Part shown: positions 38,942 to 47,614 of the stretch, one piece after another
How positions within the stretch are numbered: the first letter of the stretch is position 1
Layout of the letters: the number at the start of each line of letters is the position of its first letter
Assembly: GCF_001550135.1 (NCBI RefSeq)
Contig: NZ_LRUE01000001.1
Location: 1-64,000 of the forward strand
DNA length: 64,000 bases
DNA from: Pseudoalteromonas shioyasakiensis
GTDB taxonomy: Bacteria; Pseudomonadota; Gammaproteobacteria; Enterobacterales; Alteromonadaceae
Reading direction: 5' to 3'
The notes under the pieces: generated by a model
Told to the model about the DNA's origin: nothing
The model's input: only the letters and a program-made list of their open reading frames with translations
Database searches by the model: none
Program-made: the position numbers and the translations under genes

Positions 38942-41035
38942 TTACACCTGTATTGCGTCTAGTTGCTGTTGTAAATTTGTTTGTATTGATGACTTAAGCG
39001 CTGCTACTTCTGCCTGTTTCTTCTGTACCTCAGCAAGAATATTTTGCGTTTCAGCTTGGACCTTCTCGTCTTTCACGCCTTCAGTTTCAGCTTTCTTCTG
39101 AATTTCATTGATACGTGCTTCAAGCTGCTTGTTTTCCAATACGATTTTTTGCACCTTTTGCTGAATTTCTTGTTGCTGCAGCTGCTCCATTGCTTGTTGT
39201 TTTTCAGACTGAGCTTGTGCCTGTGCTAATTCTTCCTCGGTCATATCCTCTTTAGCTTTTGGAATGTTCAAGGCTTGGCGTAAGGTTGATAGAAACTCTT
39301 CTTTGTTTGGCAAATCCATCAGCTCTACAAGCATTGGTAAAGTTGCTGCTTGAGCTTCTGGCGGTATTTGACTCATGGTGTTACTGAGTAGTGTCGCTTG
39401 TTGCTGCCTGTATGTTGGCGTGGCTTTAACTGGTGCAAGTGCCATGTGTCCGCGCCAACGTGCTACATCGTTATTGCGCTTACCTTCAGGGTTTGGTTCA
39501 TTAATAACAATAGAACGGCGCTTTGCTTTATCTTCACGGTTAACAGTTACCTCGATGTTATTTTGAGGCTTAAGTTCTTCGATAATATAAGCAAGAAGCA
39601 ACTCACCTACTTTGTTCCGTGAGTAATGGAAATTATCGTTTATTTCAGCAAGTGTTGTTGTGCCTTGCTCTACCAAGTTGGCAATAGCTACACCACTTGT
39701 TGCATTACTGTCTTGGCCTAACATCGAGTTATATACACCGGCACAATCTTGTATCAGCTTCATATCATGCTGCATCAAGTTAAACTGTTGTGCTGCAATG
39801 CCTACATCGTTTTGAATGCTTATTGCATCACTGGCCTTGCCTTTGTTCTTTCGTTCCGGGTTAAGCTTAATGTAGCCATCTGGCTTTTCGACCTCTTCCT
39901 TCACACGTCTATCTGATAACTGTGTTGCATCTTCATCTGCGATAACACGCCTTGCCTGCAATAAGTAGTTCAGGCGTATAACACGCGCATTAATACCATC
40001 TTGTGCTGGCATCATTCGACTAACTAAACCGTAAGGCTCGCCGCTTGCGTCTTTTTGATAACCGATGAATGGTACAAGGTTGAACATGCCACCCGGTGCT
40101 TCGCTTGGTCTATCAATAATACGATGAGGACCGATAAACCATGCTTCACGCACATTGGGGAATGCAGCATATTCCAGCTGAACCTTACCGCTATTAACAG
40201 CTGCAACATGTGCCGTATTGTTTTTATCAAACTCGATAACACGACCATCAGACAATCTAATAATGTGAGCACGCTTCCATACTTTGTAATAGATAACCTG
40301 CAGTAACACGCGTTTACGTGTTGTGTCTAACCACTCACTAGTTGACCTATTCCAGCTTTGTGCATCGCTCCATGCAGATTGCAGCGCATGATCTTCAGTG
40401 TGTTCTTCATCCAACGTTCTCAAGAAGTCTTCCCAGTGATTAACTGATTGCTCCAAGATTTCCTTATGCTCTGGGAACGTCGCTTTTGCTTCATCTAAAT
40501 CAAGCCATTTACGGCGAGCAATCCAACGTGCATCACTTCTATCAGCTTCTACAGCGTGAAAGTCCCACCAAACCTCACGACGATGAATAAACTTAATTCG
40601 GTATGGTGCTGCAAAAGGAATTGGATTCTTAGTAACTTCTACCCAGCCAATGCCCGCTTTTAATTGGCTCGCGTATGCATCAGAACACGCTCGGTCACCA
40701 TTTGCTAAGCGCCAATAGTCTTTAAACTTTTCATTAAGCGCCTTCGCTAGCTCTTCACCTTGCTCGTCATCAGCTGAAACCATCAAGTCAGAACGTGAAC
40801 GAGCTTCTAAACCTAATACGCCATCAATTGTGGGGCCAATCATGTTGTGCACTATGTCTGGTTGCCCACGCTCTTCTAGAATAGCTTTAACTTTTGCACT
40901 TAATTGGTCGCCATCATAATACGCACAAGCTTTTGTTGCGGGTGTTCGCCAATCAGGTTGTGAGTCAATGTCACCAAGGATCGACAATAGCTTATCTAAC
41001 GACAAGCCATCTTTGTTCTTTGCAAAATCAGCCAT
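38942..41035 (-). CDS. portal protein
   Basis: A 697-residue portal of the P22/N4-type short-tail group. Recognisable elements: QPDIVHNMIGPTIDGVLGLEARSR near residue 60, the MPAQDGINARVIRLNYLLQARRV helix, DSNATSGVAIANLVEQGTTTLAEIND, and a long Gln/Lys-rich coiled tail from about 590 (for example QQQEIQQKVQKIVLENKQLEARINEIQKKAE). The tail may form the barrel reaching into the head. It follows TerL after 3 nt. Position and length fit the dodecameric ring for DNA passage. Confidence 0.88.
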   Translation of the reverse strand: MADFAKNKDGLSLDKLLSILGDIDSQPDWRTPATKACAYYDGDQLSAKVKAILEERGQPDIVHNMIGPTIDGVLGLEARSRSDLMVSADDEQGEELAKALNEKFKDYWRLANGDRACSDAYASQLKAGIGWVEVTKNPIPFAAPYRIKFIHRREVWWDFHAVEADRSDARWIARRKWLDLDEAKATFPEHKEILEQSVNHWEDFLRTLDEEHTEDHALQSAWSDAQSWNRSTSEWLDTTRKRVLLQVIYYKVWKRAHIIRLSDGRVIEFDKNNTAHVAAVNSGKVQLEYAAFPNVREAWFIGPHRIIDRPSEAPGGMFNLVPFIGYQKDASGEPYGLVSRMMPAQDGINARVIRLNYLLQARRVIADEDATQLSDRRVKEEVEKPDGYIKLNPERKNKGKASDAISIQNDVGIAAQQFNLMQHDMKLIQDCAGVYNSMLGQDSNATSGVAIANLVEQGTTTLAEINDNFHYSRNKVGELLLAYIIEELKPQNNIEVTVNREDKAKRRSIVINEPNPEGKRNNDVARWRGHMALAPVKATPTYRQQQATLLSNTMSQIPPEAQAATLPMLVELMDLPNKEEFLSTLRQALNIPKAKEDMTEEELAQAQAQSEKQQAMEQLQQQEIQQKVQKIVLENKQLEARINEIQKKAETEGVKDEKVQAETQNILAEVQKKQAEVAALKSSIQTNLQQQLDAIQV

Positions 41036-41038
41036 CTA

Positions 41039-42772
41039 TTATCGTGCCATCCAAGAGTTAGGGTTGTGCGGTGCGGGAGTATTATCTTTAATGAGTTTCT
41101 TAGGCATTCTGACAAGCATTTCTTTAGCAATCATGTAGCTCATTACTTGATCATCAAAACCACCAGGCTGAGCGCCCATTCGTCCTTTTTTATCGTAAAC
41201 AAAGGTGTTTAATTCGTTGGCTGTTCCGCGCCAAACAATGCCGTCCTTGTCATGTGTAAGTAGTTCATCCAAACCACTAGTGAGTATTGGTTTAGACTGT
41301 GCACTGGTATGCCATCCTACTTTTTTTGTTTCTTCGTCCGTGTCTTCACGATCAATGTGTTCTTCTGTGTAAATCCGGCTAGTCGGGTAAATCTCAACTA
41401 ACTCTTGAAGTGTTGCATGGCCGTGGTTGTTACGCTCTATGCCAATAAACGCCTTGTTATACATCAGGCCAATATGCTTATTGATATGAGCAAAGCGTTT
41501 AGGATCTATATGACCAAACCAATGAGCGACTTGGCGACCGTCTGATTTCGCGCATACATCTAATGAGCTGCGATCGCCGTGCTCAAGTCCTTCTGCAACA
41601 TCGCCGCCGATCGCATATTCTTCGTCATCGTCTGGCAGTTCCCAAACGAGTAAGTAACCAAGTGTTGATTGTGCTAGCTTGTCAGCTGCTTTAGATGACA
41701 GGTCCACTTTGCCATTCATCTTTTTGAGCTTGCCTGTATAGGGCTCAATTTCATAAACAATGAGAGGCTTTTTGCAACGACCTTCAACACGCATCAAATC
41801 GTCACTCGCAAAGACTTTTCGACCTGATGTTAAAAACGCTTCCATTGGCGTAGATGGAAACTCCTGTTTCATCTTGTCTTTCATGTTGCGTTCTTTGCCG
41901 ATGTACCAACATATTTGCTCTTCACTGAGCGTTATTCCATTAGCCGCTTCAACTGACTTAAAGTATTTAACTTGCTCTTTAGTTAGCTTTAGTCCGCTTG
42001 TTGGGACTGCTGCAACATACTTAGGATCTTCAAACCAAGGAAAGAAGTGAAACTTAAAGTTTTGTCTCGTTAATGCAATGCCTGACTCTAGCAGCTCCAT
42101 TGCTTCTACAGACATATCGAAAAAATTACCTGCAGCGCCTTCTGCTGTCGATTCAACAAATATTAATGAGCCGTCATGAACAGCATTGAATGAGCCGCTT
42201 TTAACTTCTTCTGCACGTAATGGGTATTGCGCGCATATCTTGCCGTACTCGGAAACGTGTAAGACTTGAAGTGTTCCAGAGCGGAACGAAACAGCAACAC
42301 GTACCCAGCTATCATTATTAAACCAAATACCAGTGCCCGTTTTACTTTTAATCGAGCGCTTACCTGTCTTTAGCCAGCTTGGTAACCGTTCGTATGGGTA
42401 AAGTATCTTGGATGAGAATATCGCGCTTGCCTCATCTTTACCTTGGGCAATAACACCACACTGTCTGTTATCGTTAAACATAGCGTGATCAAGAATGAAA
42501 ACTTGAATAGCTGTACTAAAGCCCAACTGACGCGCTTTTAATATGATGTTTAAAAACCACATGGTCATAAACAACATGGTCTGTGCCAGCCGGCAACGAA
42601 ATAAAACTTCTTGGCCTTTCTCGTTAGCGATTATGTAAAGGTTGTTTAGTCGCCACCACCAACAGTCTAAATATGGCTCACAACGTTCTAACAGGTCTAC
42701 ATCATCTAAAGTGAAGCGTTCTTCTTCTGTTAACCAGGTGCTTTTTGGATATTTAGCGAGCTTTGGCTGCAT
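41039..42772 (-). CDS. terL: terminase large subunit
   Basis: A 577-residue DNA-packaging motor with N-terminal ATPase and C-terminal RNase H-like nuclease. The Walker A region is deviant (ILKARQLGFSTAIQ), Walker B lies in SLIFVESTAEG, and the nuclease core begins at AIGGDVAEGLEHGDRS (first metal Asp) with IERNNHGHATLQ later. A C-terminal DDQVMSYMIAKEML helix completes it. It overlaps TerS by 1 nt and precedes portal, the canonical order. Confidence 0.9.
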   Translation of the reverse strand: MQPKLAKYPKSTWLTEEERFTLDDVDLLERCEPYLDCWWWRLNNLYIIANEKGQEVLFRCRLAQTMLFMTMWFLNIILKARQLGFSTAIQVFILDHAMFNDNRQCGVIAQGKDEASAIFSSKILYPYERLPSWLKTGKRSIKSKTGTGIWFNNDSWVRVAVSFRSGTLQVLHVSEYGKICAQYPLRAEEVKSGSFNAVHDGSLIFVESTAEGAAGNFFDMSVEAMELLESGIALTRQNFKFHFFPWFEDPKYVAAVPTSGLKLTKEQVKYFKSVEAANGITLSEEQICWYIGKERNMKDKMKQEFPSTPMEAFLTSGRKVFASDDLMRVEGRCKKPLIVYEIEPYTGKLKKMNGKVDLSSKAADKLAQSTLGYLLVWELPDDDEEYAIGGDVAEGLEHGDRSSLDVCAKSDGRQVAHWFGHIDPKRFAHINKHIGLMYNKAFIGIERNNHGHATLQELVEIYPTSRIYTEEHIDREDTDEETKKVGWHTSAQSKPILTSGLDELLTHDKDGIVWRGTANELNTFVYDKKGRMGAQPGGFDDQVMSYMIAKEMLVRMPKKLIKDNTPAPHNPNSWMAR

Positions 42773-43485
42773 TATTCACTTACCACCTGATCTAAGCCGT
42801 CAGTGCGACTATCAATGAAGTTATCAAGCTTGCTAGTACCACCCGCTTCTTTTCTCGCTTTCGTAGCTTCGTGTTCAGCAATTTCCGCTTGATGTTTACC
42901 GCGCTTAGTTGCATGAACCAGTGCTTTAGTTTGTTGTGATATTCTTGATGTTTCAGCAATCAACTTGCCGCGTGCGAGTGAGTCCGTTTCAAGATTTGAT
43001 AGCGTTTTTATAATTGATTCAACGCGTGTAATGTTTCTATCTAGCGCTGACTCTGCTTTGAATAATGACTCATAAAACCGCGCAACTGTATCAACATCCG
43101 TTTCAGGATCTTCAAGCTTCTTATTGATCCCTTCCATGGCCTTCATAACCATGTGAATGCGTGCTCGACAAAGAGCGAGCTCATCTTCAAGGGTTGTGGC
43201 TTCTACAAGTTGATTTACTTCATTCTCGAAGTATTTTGTATAACCACCATGCGTTACAAGGTGCCGATTTCGAGTACCAGGTTTTACACCGGGCTTTTGC
43301 TTACCTTCTTTGGTTTTACGCTCTCTAGCCTTTGGTTGTTTCTTCAGGTTGGTTTGAGGTAGCTTTATATAACGTCTTGCTGTTGCGTAATTAAGGCCGT
43401 AACTTTCACAGAAATCACGCGGACCTATACCACTTTCTTCATGCTCCTTTAAGAATAATGTCTTTAAATCGTCCCATTTTGACAC
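42772..43485 (-). CDS. terS: terminase small subunit
   Basis: A 237-residue DNA-recognition subunit for headful or cos packaging. The N-terminal 45 residues form a helix-turn-helix (FCESYGLNYATARRYIKLP), then a strongly basic linker (KKQPKARERKTKEGKQKPGVKPG) and a helical oligomerisation core. Start is a GTG that overlaps the holin stop (TAGTG). Its position directly behind the lysis genes is as in Stx phages. Confidence 0.85.
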   Translation of the reverse strand: MSKWDDLKTLFLKEHEESGIGPRDFCESYGLNYATARRYIKLPQTNLKKQPKARERKTKEGKQKPGVKPGTRNRHLVTHGGYTKYFENEVNQLVEATTLEDELALCRARIHMVMKAMEGINKKLEDPETDVDTVARFYESLFKAESALDRNITRVESIIKTLSNLETDSLARGKLIAETSRISQQTKALVHATKRGKHQAEIAEHEATKARKEAGGTSKLDNFIDSRTDGLDQVVSE

Positions 43486-43802
43486 TACTGTTCACCGTAG
43501 CCTGCCTTGCACTCAGCTAATGCTTGTTCATCGTCACGCACTAGTTCTCTCATACGTGCTTTATGGTACTCAGCATCTTCACGGCGTTTCTGAAGTTCAA
43601 GCTCATGCTTTTTGCTCTGATAACGCCAGTTCATTAAAAACGTTATTACTGTGAACAAAATACCAAGCGCAAGGGCAATGTTATTAAGTGACAATAAGCC
43701 ACCGACACCAGTACCGATACTTGCGGTGTAACTGGCTGCTGCTGTTGATTTATCCATTGTTAAATTCGCTGGCCCATTGTTTGGTTCGTTTAATGTTTTC
43801 AT
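43485..43802 (-). CDS. holin-like protein
   Basis: A 105-residue protein with one hydrophobic segment (about residues 36-58, LNNIALALGILFTVITFLMNW) and a highly charged C-terminus rich in Glu, Lys and Arg (KHELELQKRREDAEYHKARMRELVRD). This fits single-spanning or pinholin-type holins in a cassette that also has a SAR endolysin. An alternative ATG at 43757 avoids most of the overlap with Rz1; either start leaves the membrane segment intact. Confidence 0.65.
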   Translation of the reverse strand: MKTLNEPNNGPANLTMDKSTAAASYTASIGTGVGGLLSLNNIALALGILFTVITFLMNWRYQSKKHELELQKRREDAEYHKARMRELVRDDEQALAECKAGYGEQ

Positions 43803-44034
43803 TGCATTTATCTATGACAAACTCTAAATACTGCGCATACGCTAACAAACTCGCGTTTCCTGCTATTTGTTTAATGTCGATGTTACAGTTGGATAGATAT
43901 TCTTCCGGCGGTGTTACGTACACGTATTTTGTCTGTACCACCGTCCTTGTCACACTCGCTGGCTCTTGCGTACTTGAGCAAGCGGATAGCATCACAAGGA
44001 ACGCTATCATTAGCCCATTGTTTAATAGCTTCAT
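43750..44034 (-). CDS. outer-membrane spanin Rz1
   Basis: A 94-residue lipoprotein. Lipobox LSAC followed by SS at residues 16-21 after a hydrophobic N-terminus identifies a type-II signal peptide; the mature part begins with a proline-poor but Thr/Val-rich segment (TVVQTKYVYVTPPEEY). The start lies inside Rz in another frame, so it is the nested o-spanin; the 3' end extends past Rz and overlaps the holin frame. With Rz it bridges the periplasm and fuses membranes at lysis. Confidence 0.82.
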   Translation of the reverse strand: MKLLNNGLMIAFLVMLSACSSTQEPASVTRTVVQTKYVYVTPPEEYLSNCNIDIKQIAGNASLLAYAQYLEFVIDKCNENIKRTKQWASEFNNG

Positions 44035-44371
44035 CGCTTGACTCTCGTAACTTGTCGATTTCAGATTGTGATGTATGTAAGCTGTTCGTTAGCTGGCTTA
44101 CTTCATCTTGGTAGGCTTGATTAATGCGTGACAATGACTCTCGCTCACGTATTAATTTTTGATTCTGCTTTTCAGTTAGTTCGACGCTTTGCGCTAAGAA
44201 CTCAGTTTGCATTGTTAAGTTATCAATCTCTAAGCTTTTACTTTTAATCGTTTTATTAGCTTCTGTAAGATCGTTTTCAATCGTCACAAGCTGATATGTT
44301 GCGTAAGCCAGTGCCACTAGTAATGCGACGATAGCGATTCTTTCAATGCTGCTGAATAGTGCTTTGAACAT
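43883..44371 (-). CDS. inner-membrane spanin Rz
   Basis: A 162-residue type-II membrane protein: transmembrane segment at about residues 11-30 (IAIVALLVALAYATYQLV), then a long periplasmic coiled coil to about residue 115 (NLTMQTEFLAQSVELTEKQNQKL), and a short C-terminal part with a cysteine pair. It overlaps the endolysin stop and contains most of Rz1 in an alternative frame, the standard nested spanin arrangement. Confidence 0.85.
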   Translation of the reverse strand: MFKALFSSIERIAIVALLVALAYATYQLVTIENDLTEANKTIKSKSLEIDNLTMQTEFLAQSVELTEKQNQKLIRERESLSRINQAYQDEVSQLTNSLHTSQSEIDKLRESSDEAIKQWANDSVPCDAIRLLKYARASECDKDGGTDKIRVRNTAGRISIQL

Positions 44372-44837
44372 TTGCTACTCCATCAAGACATATTGAACGC
44401 TCTTTTTCTCTTCGTATGATTAAGCCTGGTAACTTTTGGCCTTTAGCAAAAATCCATCGAGACAACTCATTGCAAGCGCCAATGCGATCATTGTTGTTTA
44501 GTTTTTTAAGTAATGTGCTGCTTTGGAAGTTGCCTGAGCCTACGTTGTAGTGAAATGATAAATACGCAATGTGCTCGCCTTGGCTCAGCTTTGTATTAAT
44601 AGCGCTCATTAGCTGTTCGTTATGAGTTGCCAAATCATCAGCTAACAAGTTCAAACACTCATCTTCTGTGTACTCTTTGCCAACAACAGCTGTTTCAGTA
44701 TGGCCATAGCAAGTGGTTGCAATGCCAACAGGGTCAACATAGCCAGTTAACTCTTGGCCCTCAAAAGTAGCGATTGTTACACCTGCAGCCGCAAGAATGC
44801 CGGAAAACCCCAGCGCTATAAGTTTTCCTGCTTTCAT
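44343..44837 (-). CDS. SAR endolysin (phage lysozyme)
   Basis: A 164-residue T4-type lysozyme that cuts peptidoglycan glycan strands. The catalytic triad follows the E-x8-D-x5-T rule: E26 in TFEGQEL, D35 and T41. The N-terminus (residues 4-23, GKLIALGFSGILAAAGVTIA) is a weakly hydrophobic Gly/Ala-rich signal-arrest-release segment, so the enzyme is exported by Sec, kept tethered and inactive, and freed on holin triggering. First gene of the lysis cassette. Confidence 0.9.
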   Translation of the reverse strand: MKAGKLIALGFSGILAAAGVTIATFEGQELTGYVDPVGIATTCYGHTETAVVGKEYTEDECLNLLADDLATHNEQLMSAINTKLSQGEHIAYLSFHYNVGSGNFQSSTLLKKLNNNDRIGACNELSRWIFAKGQKLPGLIIRREKERSICLDGVANVQSTIQQH

Positions 44838-44860
44838 AGTTTGTTCTCAAATTTAGGCAT

Positions 44861-44884
44861 AAAAAAACCCGCGAGGTGCGGGTT
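44861..44884 (-). terminator. terminator between cargo and lysis cassette
   Basis: The stem AACCCGC/GCGGGTT with a GAGGT loop is followed on the minus strand by seven T residues. It insulates the lysis genes from the 268-aa cargo gene unless transcription is antiterminated. Confidence 0.88.
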
Positions 44885-44903
44885 GTTAAAAATAACAATA
44901 AAA

Positions 44904-45710
44904 CTATTTTTCTAATATTTTTCTTATATTTCGTAAGCTATTGATGGTATCTATTACTTCATGATGCCTCGGTATGACTATATTATTCACACTATCGAGT
45001 TTATATATATTTTGCAGCGTATTTATTTCAACTTTAATTCCATCTAGCTTTTCATTGATTGACGAATTTTCAAAAAGAAGTTGTCGGTATGCGCCTCTAC
45101 TTTTTTTCAGCTCTTTTGTTAACTCTATTGCTTCGTTGTGAGCCTTAAGATGAAGTTCTTCAGCTTCAAGCTGCTTTTCTTTTATTTCATTTCTTGAGAT
45201 TTCATAAATACTGGAGCGTTCTTTTTCAGTGGCAATATCACTCAATAATTTTGAATTTTCTTCACGCTCTTTAATTAAACTTTTTTGTACTTCTTTTTCT
45301 CTTCTTAATAATTCATCATATTTATTTGTTAAGTCATGGGCCCTAGATTTAGTTATAGATAATTCATCTAGTATTTGTAAATGTTCATCATTGGAAACCA
45401 TCTCCTTCCAGCCCTTGGAATGAAGCCATTTATTAAACCAATTGCCCGCAAAGCGTTTCAAAAGTTCTACAAGGTTATTTACCCAAGGGATGACAACAAT
45501 AATGACTATTGTAAGCAGAAAAGGGTAAATGTAATGCCATTCGTAAGGGATTTGCTGTAATTTAAGGCTTGGCTTTAACGGCTCATAAAAGAACCAATAA
45601 AGTAGCTTCCAGTTCCAAGTACAAGAAACCCAAAAAAAAGTAAAAATGAATGGGCTTGCTAATCTTTCTCTGAATAGGTCCAGAGTACTACTATCATCTT
45701 GAACGGTCAT
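44904..45710 (-). CDS. cargo membrane/coiled-coil protein, 268 aa
   Basis: Not recognised. Residues about 18-45 and 58-80 are hydrophobic (FIFTFFWVSCTWNWKLLYWF; IYPFLLTIVIIVVIPWV), giving two membrane passes with a short loop; residues 105-235 form a continuous coiled coil (DLTNKYDELLRREKEVQKSL and onward). A strong ribosome site AAAGGGATG precedes the ATG. The gene is bounded on both sides by intrinsic terminators, typical of a prophage moron. It resembles in layout membrane-anchored phage-exclusion proteins, but that role is inferred. Confidence 0.55.
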   Translation of the reverse strand: MTVQDDSSTLDLFRERLASPFIFTFFWVSCTWNWKLLYWFFYEPLKPSLKLQQIPYEWHYIYPFLLTIVIIVVIPWVNNLVELLKRFAGNWFNKWLHSKGWKEMVSNDEHLQILDELSITKSRAHDLTNKYDELLRREKEVQKSLIKEREENSKLLSDIATEKERSSIYEISRNEIKEKQLEAEELHLKAHNEAIELTKELKKSRGAYRQLLFENSSINEKLDGIKVEINTLQNIYKLDSVNNIVIPRHHEVIDTINSLRNIRKILEK

Positions 45711-45727
45711 TTTACATCCCTTTAAAA

Positions 45728-45764
45728 CTAAAAATCCGCCAAGTCATAAACTAAGCGGATTTCT
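45728..45764 (-). terminator. terminator between the two cargo membrane genes
   Basis: The 8-bp stem AAATCCGC/GCGGATTT (45732-45739 with 45755-45762) has a T-run on the minus strand just ahead of the 268-aa gene. It ends the UmuD'-like/312-aa operon. Confidence 0.8.
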
Positions 45765-45784
45765 TCAACATGGAAAATACTATA

Positions 45785-46723
45785 TCAGGATTGGGGGGTT
45801 TGCAAGTTAGAGTCGTCATTTTCTGACTCAACAAAAAATGGTTTAAAATAAGGTAGAGACTTAGAAAAGACTTCATCGAAATGTTCATCGCTCATCAAGC
45901 CTAGCATATTTATCAAAAATAACGCCCTCTGCAAATCAATTGCAAACAACGCTATATCAAAATCCGTACCAGAGTTTGAGTGTAATTTTATATGTACCCC
46001 AATAAACATAAAGTTTTCAGTTACAATTCTTAGTTGCTCTTCTAAAACAACGCCTTTTGCTGAAGTATCCAACTGGCTTAATCTATCAAAGCTTACTATG
46101 GGGTTGTCTTTATTAAAGATGACATTACTAGATTTCAAATTAGCATTTTGAATTTCGAGATGAGTGTTCTCAGGAAAAGCATGCTTGTATAGCCTTTCAG
46201 ATAAAATTAACAAGCTCTCCCCTTCAACTTTAGAATTATACCTAAACATTTTCTTACTTAACGTTAACAAATTATCTAATTTATCCTTAAACCTTTGTAT
46301 ATGCTCATGATAAAGCAAGAAACTTTCTTTTTTCATGTAAAGTGACAATTGACTCTCAAGTCTATCAGACTGTTTTTGAGCTATCTTTAATTGTTCAAAA
46401 GCTAAATTTTGCTGCATCTTTGATAATCTTAGCTGCTCGGAAAACTGCAAACTTCTAGCGTATAAACCCAATAACGTTGTTATAGTTACCATTAATACAA
46501 AAAGTCTAATGGGTAATGCAAACGCAGCCTCTATGCCTACCCAATTAGATAACTTCATTACATCATAGTCGATTTGATTTCCAACAAGTGCAAACTGAGC
46601 ACCTAATAGCAGTAACGGTAAAATCCAAGTTAACGAAAGAGAAATTTCAAACCTAAACCTCCACTTTTCATATTCCTTTTCTTGATAGTTCTTGTGCTTA
46701 CTAACTAAGTCCAGATTTTCCAT
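45785..46723 (-). CDS. cargo membrane protein co-operonic with UmuD'-like peptidase, 312 aa
   Basis: Not recognised. Two hydrophobic helices (about 28-50, LSLTWILPLLLLGAQFALVG; about 66-88, FALPIRLFVLMVTITTLLGLYA) are followed by a short coiled coil (95-135) and a cytoplasmic domain of about 175 residues ending in an acidic tail. The build, two membrane helices then a soluble effector-like domain, is shared by several anti-phage and exclusion membrane proteins. It starts 10 nt after the UmuD'-like gene with an AAGGG ribosome site, so both are made together and may form a sensor-effector pair. Confidence 0.55.
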   Translation of the reverse strand: MENLDLVSKHKNYQEKEYEKWRFRFEISLSLTWILPLLLLGAQFALVGNQIDYDVMKLSNWVGIEAAFALPIRLFVLMVTITTLLGLYARSLQFSEQLRLSKMQQNLAFEQLKIAQKQSDRLESQLSLYMKKESFLLYHEHIQRFKDKLDNLLTLSKKMFRYNSKVEGESLLILSERLYKHAFPENTHLEIQNANLKSSNVIFNKDNPIVSFDRLSQLDTSAKGVVLEEQLRIVTENFMFIGVHIKLHSNSGTDFDIALFAIDLQRALFLINMLGLMSDEHFDEVFSKSLPYFKPFFVESENDDSNLQTPQS

Positions 46724-46733
46724 AAACTAACCC

Positions 46734-47114
46734 TTAAACAACACTTTTTACACTTCCTCTATGCATTCGCACAGAACTAATCACAACTCCTTCAAAAAGG
46801 TACTCATCATGCTTGGTAACTTTTACTGGTGGGTATTCATCGCTTGCAGAAAGCAGTAAGTTATTTTTGAGGTCAGCAATTTTACAAACAAACACACCGT
46901 TGTACGCACAAACAATAACATCGCCCTGCTTAACATCAACGCTGCGGTCAATGATTAGCAAGTCACCGTCAAAAATTCCGACTCCTTCCATAGAACGACC
47001 GCTGGCTATTCCATAAAAAGTTGCATCTTTGTTCTTTTCAATTAACCCCGCAACTCCATTTTGAAATGCATTATAACTATCTCCTTTAATTACATTACTT
47101 AGCAACACGCTCAT
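46734..47114 (-). CDS. UmuD'-like S24 peptidase without N-terminal arm
   Basis: A 126-residue member of the LexA/UmuD peptidase fold. The Ser-Lys dyad is S41 (GRSMEG) and K78 (VCKIAD), a spacing of 37, the same as UmuD S60 to K97. Strands GDLLIIDRSVDVKQGDVIVCAYNG match UmuD closely. The region that carries the Cys-Gly or Ala-Gly self-cleavage site, about 35 residues before the serine, is missing, so the protein resembles processed UmuD' from the start. No DNA-binding domain and no umuC gene are nearby. It heads a two-gene operon with the 312-aa membrane protein. Confidence 0.78.
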   Translation of the reverse strand: MSVLLSNVIKGDSYNAFQNGVAGLIEKNKDATFYGIASGRSMEGVGIFDGDLLIIDRSVDVKQGDVIVCAYNGVFVCKIADLKNNLLLSASDEYPPVKVTKHDEYLFEGVVISSVRMHRGSVKSVV

Positions 47115-47229
47115 AGCTCTACCTGTTTTTGAGTTTTACATAACATTAATAATTAGTGGTTTCTCAAAATATTAAAATCAGTAAATTCTGAGTCCTGCTA
47201 GGTATAGTTCGTATTTCATTAGGGCTAGG

Positions 47230-47418
47230 TTAACTGTTTTTATCTCGCTCAATTTTGTCAGCCAAGGCTCTTAGCTTATAAGCAATCGTCGCTTTGGTAT
47301 CATTCTTATTGAAATAAGCCTCTAAATGTTCATTGTCGATATCTAGAGCTAATGTGAAATTACAGTAATCGCCAAATCCTACTGGCTGTACTTTAATGTT
47401 AGCGAGCTTTTTTTGCAT
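47230..47418 (-). CDS. small phage protein, 62 aa
   Basis: A 62-residue protein with an excellent ribosome site (AAAGGAGGTAAC before ATG). It alternates beta-strand (IKVQPVGFGDYCNFTLALDID) and helix (TKATIAYKLRALADKIERDKN). No known domain. The upstream 140 bp contain four TGCGC-type half sites, so it may be separately regulated. Confidence 0.55.
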   Translation of the reverse strand: MQKKLANIKVQPVGFGDYCNFTLALDIDNEHLEAYFNKNDTKATIAYKLRALADKIERDKNS

Positions 47419-47458
47419 GTTACCTCCTTTAAATGCTATGCCGACCTTCTTTTATCAT

Positions 47459-47570
47459 AGCGCATTTAATCGTAATTCTGCGCACTCTGGTAATTATGCT
47501 TTATTTTATATATTAATTAAATCAAATAGCTAAAGTGGAATATGAGATACTGCGCAGTAATAGTGCGCAG
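47459..47570 (-). promoter_or_regulatory. TGCGCA-repeat promoter region
   Basis: TGCGCA occurs at 47479-47484, 47551-47556 and 47564-47569, with AGCGCA at 47459-47464. The last two full copies form a dyad CTGCGCA-N7-TGCGCAG. On the minus strand TATGAT follows the nearest copy and could be the -10 for the 62-aa gene, so these are plausible operator half-sites for an unknown regulator. The remaining gap to 47644 contains only a terminator. Confidence 0.45.
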
Positions 47571-47614
47571 AAAATTTGCAAATGTCTTGTTTTAAAAAGT
47601 TAAAAGCGGAAAAG

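Noticed and set aside
47115..47145. Possible LexA box (CTGT followed by ACA) ahead of the UmuD'-like gene
   Set aside because: The spacing is wrong for CTGT-N8-ACAG and the right half is incomplete.
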